Part shown: one piece after another, positions 58,383 to 64,000 of the stretch
How positions within the stretch are numbered: the stretch's first letter is position 1
How the letters are laid out: each line of letters opens with the position of its first letter
Source of the DNA: Halobellus sp. LT62
Lineage (GTDB): Archaea > Halobacteriota > Halobacteria > Halobacteriales > Haloferacaceae
DNA: 64,000 bases
Reading direction: 5' to 3'
Assembly (NCBI RefSeq): GCF_037031285.1
Contig: NZ_JAYEZO010000002.1
Span: forward strand, 1,054,001 to 1,118,000
Position numbers and translations under genes: made by a program
Notes under the pieces: model-generated
The model's input: only the letters and a program-made list of their open reading frames with translations
What the model was told of the DNA's origin: nothing
Database searches by the model: none

Positions 58383-60260
58383 CTACTGCGAGTCGATCAA
58401 CCGTTCGACGCGGTCGAGGCTGTCTGCGTCGGCCGCGGTCTTGTCCTCGCGAACGGTCACGAAGCGGGGAAAGCGGAGCGCGTACCCCGATTCGTACGTC
58501 GGCGAGCGCTGGATCTCCTCGTAGCCGACCTCGAAGACGACTTCGGGCGCGATCGAGACCGTCTGTCCCGACTCGTGCTCGATGTGGGGTTCGAGCCGCT
58601 CGCTCAGCGATTCGAGCTCCTCGTCGGTGACCCCGGTCGCGACCTTCCCGATCGTCGCGTAGGCGTCGCTCGCGGCGTCCGAGCTGGCGACGTCGTCGCC
58701 GTCGTCCGGGACGGCGTCGCCACCGTTCGGCGGGCTATCGTCCGCGGATTCGCCCCCACTAACGCGAGCGGAGAGCAGGAACGTCCCCAAGCGGTTGGCT
58801 CGTCGTCCCTCGCCCCACTCCGCGCCGGTGACCACCAGATCGAGCGTCTCGACGGCGGGTTTGCGCTTCAACCAGTTCTTCCCGCGCTTTCCGGGCGCGT
58901 AGGTCGACGCCGGCTCCTTCAGCATAATCCCCTCGTGGCCCGCGTCGAGCGCGTCCTCCTCGACGGCCGCGATTTCGTCGGGCTCCGACGAGACGACCGG
59001 CTCCGACACGGCGTCGGTGTCGCCGAGCAGCGCTTCGAGCCGGTCGTGTCGCTCGGTCAGGGGCGCGTCGAGTAGATCGTCGCCGTCGACGTGCAGGCAG
59101 TCGAACGCCCGAAGTTTCACGCGCACCTCCTCGCGCATCCGGTCGACGTCGTACTTCCGGCGGAACCGGCGGAGCACCTCTTGGAACGGGAGCGGCGAGC
59201 CGTCCTCGTCGACGGCGACGACTTCCCCGTCGATGACGGCCGGGACGTCGACCTCCCGCTCGACGAACTCGACGATCTCCGGCAGCGGGTCGGTGACGTC
59301 GTCCATATTCCGCGAGAACAGCGAGACGGACGCGCCGTCGTAGTGGACTTGGATGCGCGCGCCGTCGAATTTCGTCTCGACGATCGCTTTGCCCCACTCC
59401 TCCAGCGCGTCGGTTGCGCTGCCGGCCTGCGCCAGCATCGCCTGCACCGGCCGTCCGACCTCCAACCCGATCGCGTCGAGCCCCGCACGCCCCTCCTCGC
59501 GGGCGACGCGAGCGACCATCCCGTAGTCGTTCGAGACCTGTAGCGCCCGCTCGACAGTCTCGACGGGCTTCGGTTCGTTGGTGTCGTCGTCGACGGCTTG
59601 CCCTTCCTCATCGACGTCGTCGACCGCTTCCAGCTCCTCGTCGACGTTGGTGCCGTTAGCGTCGACGCTGGCGTCGCCAGCGTCACCACTCGTCGACAGG
59701 AACGCCGCGGCGATGGCGTCGCGAACGGTTCCCTCGCCGACGCCGATGCGCATCTCACCGAGGACGAGCCGCGCGAGGAACGTCGCCTCCGCCGAAGAGG
59801 CGCTGTTGAACAGCCCGAACAGCGTGTCGAGCCGCCGCTTCTCGCTTCCTTCGCCCATCGTCGTCGCGATCTCTCGCAGTCGCTCGTCGACCTCGGCGAC
59901 GGTCAGGTCGTCGCTTTCGGCGTCACTGCCGGTGAACGCGCCGAGTCCGCGCTGACCACCGAAGTCGTAACTCCCCGCGACGGCTCCGATCTCACCGACT
60001 TCGGCGAGCTTCGATTCCACGTCGTCGGCGTCGACGTTCGGGCCCGCGGCGCGAGCGATCGCCTCGTGCAACAGCGCGGGGCCGACGTCGAGCGTCGTCC
60101 CGTCCCACGCCGGGTACACGCGCCCCTGCAGGAAGCGAACGACTGTCGGCAGGTCCCCGTCGGCGTCGCTGAGGAGATCGCTGACGAGCTCGGTCGTTGC
60201 GAGGTCGCCGGGCTCCTCCGCGATCGTTTCCGCGCGTGCCGCGAACTCGGCGAACTCCAT
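58383..60260 (-). CDS. lig: ATP-dependent DNA ligase
   Basis: The 625-residue ligase starts MEFAEFAARAETIAEEPGDL; the extra 63 codons are rejected because a reverse-strand TATA (ctcttatc) is 27 bases before this ATG. The DNA-binding domain comes first, then the adenylation motif ETKFDGARIQ with K297. Motifs GEVVAVDEDG, EGIMLKEP and KRKPAVETLDLVV follow, then the OB domain. Two acidic, low-complexity insertions at about 190-230 and 501-532 are not in the standard family. It is the main replicative ligase type in archaea. Confidence 0.93.
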   Translation of the reverse strand: MEFAEFAARAETIAEEPGDLATTELVSDLLSDADGDLPTVVRFLQGRVYPAWDGTTLDVGPALLHEAIARAAGPNVDADDVESKLAEVGEIGAVAGSYDFGGQRGLGAFTGSDAESDDLTVAEVDERLREIATTMGEGSEKRRLDTLFGLFNSASSAEATFLARLVLGEMRIGVGEGTVRDAIAAAFLSTSGDAGDASVDANGTNVDEELEAVDDVDEEGQAVDDDTNEPKPVETVERALQVSNDYGMVARVAREEGRAGLDAIGLEVGRPVQAMLAQAGSATDALEEWGKAIVETKFDGARIQVHYDGASVSLFSRNMDDVTDPLPEIVEFVEREVDVPAVIDGEVVAVDEDGSPLPFQEVLRRFRRKYDVDRMREEVRVKLRAFDCLHVDGDDLLDAPLTERHDRLEALLGDTDAVSEPVVSSEPDEIAAVEEDALDAGHEGIMLKEPASTYAPGKRGKNWLKRKPAVETLDLVVTGAEWGEGRRANRLGTFLLSARVSGGESADDSPPNGGDAVPDDGDDVASSDAASDAYATIGKVATGVTDEELESLSERLEPHIEHESGQTVSIAPEVVFEVGYEEIQRSPTYESGYALRFPRFVTVREDKTAADADSLDRVERLIDSQ

Positions 60261-60465
60261 CAGCGGGGAGTATCGGTCGGGCCGATAAGAGTCCGCCGAC
60301 TCCGGGTCGGACCGCTTCGCGGCCAACGGGCGGCGCTCGCTGCCGACGGGTGGCGCTTGGTTCCGAAGCTCCCGCGTCAGAACGCTACCGCTATCGCATA
60401 GGCAAACAGTCGGCACGCCGCTCGCGACGACGTCTCTCGCCGACGTCATCGGCGTATTCCGCGTC

Positions 60466-60546
60466 GGTCGTGCCGATCAACCGCGGCCCGACGCGGGATA
60501 ACTGCTAGGTCACGGGGGGTCTGGCCGCGCGATAGCATATAAACGT
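60466..60546 (+). promoter_or_regulatory. Conserved upstream element, copy B (before the GCS2-family gene)
   Basis: Copy B of the element described at 6550-6640. 60478-60496 is identical to copy A over 19 bases, 60509-60528 (gtcacggggggtctggccgc) matches at 18 of 20, and the TATA block is at 60536-60546 (catataaacgt). Spacers of 12 and 7 bases are the same as in copy A. The predicted start is near 60570, and ATG 60612 follows. Confidence 0.7.
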
Positions 60547-60611
60547 ACGGCGGATGACCACTCGTCGACCGAAGCACGGGATTCAAACCGCCGGATCCCG
60601 CACGGACGGCT

Positions 60612-62144
60612 ATGACCGAGGACTTGGCGGACGCGGTGCGCGACGCGCTCGCTGTCGACGTCGAGGCGTTCGAAGCGCAGGCGCGAGAAGACGCCGAGGT
60701 GGTGAAAGCCGAACTCCGCGAGGGGACGTTCGACAACCACCAATCGATCGTCGGCTTGGAGTACGAGTTCTACGCCGTCGCCGACGGTCGCTGGGCCGCC
60801 TCCGACGACGCGGACGTCTACGCGCTGATGCGCGTGCCGCGGCGGCTCCTCGATCTCATCGGGTTCGAGAAGGAACTCGGCCTGCACAACGCGGAGATGA
60901 CGACAAGCCCGCAACCGTTGAATCCCGACGGCCTGCGCGCACAGGAGTCTGAGGTCCGCGCGCGACTCGGGGCGGCGCTCGACTGCACCGGTGCCGAGGG
61001 AATTCGTCTCGTCAGCGACGGTCTGTGGACGATCCCGCCGGCGGGCGAGACCGCTCGGGAGTACCTGACCGACAGCGTCGAGGCCGACGGAGTCCGCATC
61101 GCGACGAACATGAGCGGCTCCGTCCGGTATCACGCGATGGCGAACGGGCCGACCGCACCCGAGGAGATGACCGTCGACGCGCCCAACGTCTCGCTGTCCG
61201 CGGACACCGTGATGCCCGAATCACTCATCACCTCCATCCAGCCGCACTACCAGGTCGCACACGCCGCAGACCTCCCGACGTACTTCAACTACGCGCTCCG
61301 CGTGGCGGGACCGCTGCTCGCGCTCGGCGTCAACTCGCCCTTTTTCCCGCCGGATCTCTACGATGACGTCGGCGCACAGAAGATCCTCACGGACGGCTAC
61401 GCCGAGAATCGAATCCTCGTCTTCGAGTCCGTGCTCAACACCGGAGACGTCGAGAAGGTCACGTTCCCCGAGGACCTCGAACACGTCGAGCAGGCGGTCG
61501 ACCGCGTCGTCGACGACGAGACCGTGGTGCCGATGCCGGTGCCGGAGGGGAACCGCTTCGACGACGAGTTCGCCACGCTGCGTCGAAAGCACGGCACGTA
61601 CTGGCGGTGGGTCCGTCCGGTCTTCGACGGCGCGTCGCGCTCGTCAGCGAACGCCCGCATCGAGTTCCGTCCGATCGCGGCGCAGCCGACGGTCCGAGAT
61701 TCCATCGCCTTCCAAGCGACCTTCGCGGGGCTGATGGAGAGCCTCCCGCGACGACAGCATCCCGCGACGAGCCAATCGTGGTCGACGGCGCGAGAGAACT
61801 TCTACGCGGCGATGCGCGAGGGGCTCGACAGCGGCCAGCGGTGGATCTGCAACGACGGCGCGGAGACCATCGACGTCGACGCCGTCTACGACGACATCTT
61901 CGCGCACGCGGTCGACGGGCTCACGGCCGCCGGCTGTTCGGAGGACGAGGCGGAGCGGTACGTGAGCCCGCTCCGTGCGCGGGTCGAACGAGAGACGACG
62001 CCCGCCGACTGGAAGGTCGAGCGGGTGCGGGAGTACCTCGCCGACGGCGACGACTTCGCCGACGCGGTCGCCGAGATGCAGCGCGACTACGTGCGAAAGC
62101 AACGCGAGACCTTCCTCGACGGCTCCTTCGCCGACTGGCTGTAG
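60612..62144 (+). CDS. GCS2-family glutamate-cysteine ligase-like enzyme
   Basis: The 510-residue protein starts MTEDLADAVRDALAVDVEA. It has the glutamate-binding VGLEYEFYAVADG motif near residues 47-59, NAEMTTSPQPLN and a central LITSIQPHYQVAHAADLPTYF. A conserved arginine site follows in NARIEFRPIAAQPTVRDSIAF. This suits the GCS2/YbdK group, which make gamma-glutamyl amide bonds. Haloarchaea use gamma-glutamylcysteine as main thiol, but the standard GshA is shorter (about 360 residues), so this could be a second enzyme. It is divergent from ligA. Confidence 0.7.
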   Translation: MTEDLADAVRDALAVDVEAFEAQAREDAEVVKAELREGTFDNHQSIVGLEYEFYAVADGRWAASDDADVYALMRVPRRLLDLIGFEKELGLHNAEMTTSPQPLNPDGLRAQESEVRARLGAALDCTGAEGIRLVSDGLWTIPPAGETAREYLTDSVEADGVRIATNMSGSVRYHAMANGPTAPEEMTVDAPNVSLSADTVMPESLITSIQPHYQVAHAADLPTYFNYALRVAGPLLALGVNSPFFPPDLYDDVGAQKILTDGYAENRILVFESVLNTGDVEKVTFPEDLEHVEQAVDRVVDDETVVPMPVPEGNRFDDEFATLRRKHGTYWRWVRPVFDGASRSSANARIEFRPIAAQPTVRDSIAFQATFAGLMESLPRRQHPATSQSWSTARENFYAAMREGLDSGQRWICNDGAETIDVDAVYDDIFAHAVDGLTAAGCSEDEAERYVSPLRARVERETTPADWKVERVREYLADGDDFADAVAEMQRDYVRKQRETFLDGSFADWL

Positions 62145-62248
62145 TCGGTCGCGGGTCGAAGCCGCACTCGCGGCTCTCGGGAACCGGAGAGATCGGAAAA
62201 GCGAGAATCGTTCGAGACGGGAGTGAGATTCTCGTTGTGAGCGGCCGG

Positions 62249-62980
62249 TTACAGGACCTCGGCGAAGTCCTTGTGCTGGCTGATCTCGACGCCCTCTTCA
62301 GTCACGACGCAGACGTTGATCCCGTTACCCGAGGCGAGGTCGCGCTCGACGGCGCTCTTGATCGCGCGGGCGGAGACGGTCTTGGCCTCGTCGATCGACA
62401 GGTCGCCGCTGTACTCCTGTTCGAGGACACCCAGTGCGTACTGGCTGCCCGAGCCGGTGACGGTGTACTCCTCTTCGAGGATCGAGCCGGCGGGGTCGAT
62501 GCTGTAGATGTGTGGTCCTTCCTCGTCGACGCCGCCGAGGATCGGCTGGACGATGAAGAACGCGCCCGAGCGGAGGAAGTTGCCGAGAAGCGTCGAGAGC
62601 GCCTGCATACTCATATCCTCGCTGCGTCGCGCCTCGTAGAGGCGGACCTCCGCGCGGATCGAACTGATCAGCGACTGGGCGGCCGACACCGAGCCGGCAA
62701 TGGTGAGCGCGCCGGTCGGGTGGATCTCCTCGACCTTCTGGACGTTCTTCGAGGAGACCATGTGGCCCATACTCGCGCGCATATCGGTCGCGAGGACGAC
62801 GCCCTCGCTCGTCTTCAGACCGACGGTCGTCGTGCCCGTTTTGGTCTCTTTGTCACTCATCTGCTCGGCGCGCTGCTCGGCGTTCGAGAACTCGCCGAGT
62901 TCCGGAGAGAACACGTCCGAGTGCTCGCCGTTCAGCGGATCGAGACGGCCCGAAGGATCATCGCTCATAGGGGTACGCAT
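62249..62980 (-). CDS. psmB: Proteasome beta subunit
   Basis: The 243-residue protein starts MRTPMSDDPSGRLDPLNG; a reverse-strand TATA (atttatcag) lies about 27 bases upstream, and the 56 extra codons are rejected. A propeptide of 49 residues precedes the catalytic Thr at T50 (KTG|TTTVG). Lys is in ATDMRASMGH context, and the Asp/Ser residues of the family are in GNFLRSGAFFIVQP and GSGSQYALG. It forms the inner rings of the 20S proteasome. Alpha subunits are not in the window. Confidence 0.94.
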   Translation of the reverse strand: MRTPMSDDPSGRLDPLNGEHSDVFSPELGEFSNAEQRAEQMSDKETKTGTTTVGLKTSEGVVLATDMRASMGHMVSSKNVQKVEEIHPTGALTIAGSVSAAQSLISSIRAEVRLYEARRSEDMSMQALSTLLGNFLRSGAFFIVQPILGGVDEEGPHIYSIDPAGSILEEEYTVTGSGSQYALGVLEQEYSGDLSIDEAKTVSARAIKSAVERDLASGNGINVCVVTEEGVEISQHKDFAEVL

Positions 62981-63153
62981 TACCCGGAGTAGTCGCCCGT
63001 CGCTGATAAATGCCACCCTTCCCACCGCTGTTGCCCGTACTGGCGGGAGCCGTTCGCTGTGGATACCCCGGTTGGCGGCGTCGACGTGGGGACCCGACAC
63101 AGTCGTCACTCGTCGGAATCGTCGGTCGTTCGGAAAACGAGTCGGCAACCCGC

Positions 63154-63339
63154 TCAGCGGTGCCGTCCGCGTCCGCCGGCGCGTTCGTAGGTTCGTTCTG
63201 CGGATTCGATAAGCGGTCGAACCGGCAGCGTGAGCCCGAGTCGGCGCGCGAACAGGGCAAGCGGCATCGCGAGGATCCCGAAGAGCAGCGTGCTCTGGTA
63301 CAGCAGGAAGGCCGCGCTCCGGTGGAGGTCTGTCATCAT
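63154..63339 (-). CDS. Small membrane protein
   Basis: The 61-residue protein starts MMTDLHRSAAF (or at the second Met). It has one clear transmembrane helix at about residues 12-32 (YQSTLLFGILAMPLALFA) and a basic C-terminus (ERTYERAGGRGRHR). A reverse-strand TATA tttatatact at 63366-63375 supports a leaderless start. It lies 173 bases upstream of psmB on the same strand. Function unknown. Confidence 0.68.
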   Translation of the reverse strand: MMTDLHRSAAFLLYQSTLLFGILAMPLALFARRLGLTLPVRPLIESAERTYERAGGRGRHR

Positions 63340-63647
63340 CGCCTTGCTCGACGGGGCGAGACGGGAGTATATAAACCTATTCTATCATAAACTCCCATTT
63401 AGGTCGACGCAGTGACGCGATTAAAACGAAGTTGTTATCGAGACAACTACGCTTTCGCGATTGGACCCTCACGCCGTAGGGACAGCGTCAACAGTCAGCT
63501 TCGTCGGCATAACTTATGTGCAGTATTGGAGTGGCGTACGCACCGGTCCCGGTAGCGGTTCCGGCCCTCCGGCCGCAACGATGATACTGATTATCACGGG
63601 CGCGAGCGAACCACAAGACACGAAACCCCGCGGCACGTCCCGCTCGT
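63340..63647. other. 308-base region between the small membrane gene and UPF0212
   Basis: The left end holds the reverse promoter (63366-63375) and more AT-rich TATA-like boxes (tcataaact). An inverted repeat, gttgt-N7-acaac, is at 63431-63447. A second possible + strand TATA (aacttatg, about 63509-63516) is followed by a 22-codon ATG frame at 63516-63584 that shows no resemblance to a known peptide. No stable gene is evident; a non-coding transcript is possible. Confidence 0.4.
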
Positions 63648-64000
63648 ATGAGCAACTATCTCGTCGCGATGGAGGCCGCGTGGCTGGTCCGCGATGTCGA
63701 GGATATCGACGACGCGATCGGCGTCGCCGTCAGCGAAGCGGGGAAGCGACTCAACGATCAGAACAAGGAGTACGTCGAGGTCGAAGTGGGCGCGACGACG
63801 TGTCCTGCCTGCGGCGAGCCGTTCGACTCCGCGTTCATCGCGGCCAACACCGCGCTCGTCGGACTCCTCCTCGAAATCGACGTCTTCAACGCCGACGGCG
63901 AGGAGCACGCCTCCCGGATCGCCAAGAGCGAGGTCGGCGGCGCGCTCCGCGACGTTCCGCTGTCGGTCATCGACATCGTCGAGACCGACGAGGACGCCCA
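63648..64000 (+). CDS. UPF0212 (DUF555) family protein (cut by window end)
   Basis: The frame opens at ATG 63648 (MSNYLVAMEAAWLVRDVED) and is still open at base 64000 after 117 codons. The N-terminal helix-rich part and the zinc-like pair CPACGEPFDS (about residues 46-55) are characteristic of the UPF0212/DUF555 family, whose proteins are about 125 residues, so only a few codons are missing. The function of the family is unknown; the C-x2-C pair suggests metal or redox sensing. Confidence 0.85.
   Translation, partial: MSNYLVAMEAAWLVRDVEDIDDAIGVAVSEAGKRLNDQNKEYVEVEVGATTCPACGEPFDSAFIAANTALVGLLLEIDVFNADGEEHASRIAKSEVGGALRDVPLSVIDIVETDEDA

Noticed and set aside
60585-60612. tRNA-like T-arm (cgggat-N12-atcccg) before the GCS2-family gene
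   Set aside because: It is an isolated hairpin with no acceptor, D or anticodon arms.

Overview
The window is chromosomal DNA of a halophilic archaeon (class Halobacteria). Evidence is the very high GC, acidic proteins, TATA boxes about 27 bases before many start codons (leaderless transcripts), a complete bacterioruberin pathway, topoisomerase VI, a CDC48 ATPase, a proteasome beta subunit and a trpDFEG operon. The genus cannot be fixed from the sequence alone. About 63 protein genes and one tRNA fill nearly all of the window. The first gene and the last gene (UPF0212) are cut by the ends.

Layout. 1-12 kb: a Dna2-like Cas4/helicase fusion converging on an Lhr helicase, an MBL-fold hydrolase, an SDR protein, an alpha/beta hydrolase, a LOR/SDH-domain enzyme and a universal stress protein. 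11.7-15 kb: a lower-GC PurD-like ATP-grasp gene, DoxX, small membrane proteins and a ZIP-like transporter. 15-20 kb: carotenoid genes crtI, lyeJ, cruF and crtB. 20-24.5 kb: the B12-dependent ribonucleotide reductase and small genes. 24.5-28.8 kb: trpDFEG. 29-30.7 kb: tRNA-Val(GAC) followed by an AT-rich mini-island. 30.7-39.8 kb: MBL, J-domain/ferredoxin and CBS/HPF-like proteins, radB with a divergent RNase H-fold gene, larC, cdc48 and a LUD protein. 39.9-44.9 kb: a herA/nurA neighbourhood and a HAD hydrolase. 45-54 kb: small conserved genes, cupins, dnaJ, an MDR reductase, fused siroheme decarboxylase and a TrpD paralogue. 54-64 kb: cyclophilin, top6BA, DNA ligase, a GCS2-family ligase, the proteasome beta subunit and UPF0212.

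Themes. Genome maintenance is heavily represented: Dna2-like nuclease/helicase, Lhr, RadB, HerA, NurA, Top6 and ligase. The carotenoid genes give an almost complete route from GGPP to bacterioruberin. Protein quality control appears as CDC48, DnaJ, cyclophilin and the proteasome.

Most interesting signals. (1) A conserved block of about 90 bp with fixed internal spacing sits in front of two unrelated genes 54 kb apart, at 6550-6640 and 60466-60546. (2) A 1.5-kb AT-rich island begins at the tRNA-Val 3' end and ends at a 13/15 copy of that end; it carries a zinc-finger miniprotein and a receiver-HalX-zinc ribbon protein that has lost its phospho-aspartate. (3) A 30-codon ORF is tightly coupled between crtI and lyeJ. 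(4) A CBS protein carries a ribosome-hibernation-like C-terminus. All functions are read from motifs; no database search was run.
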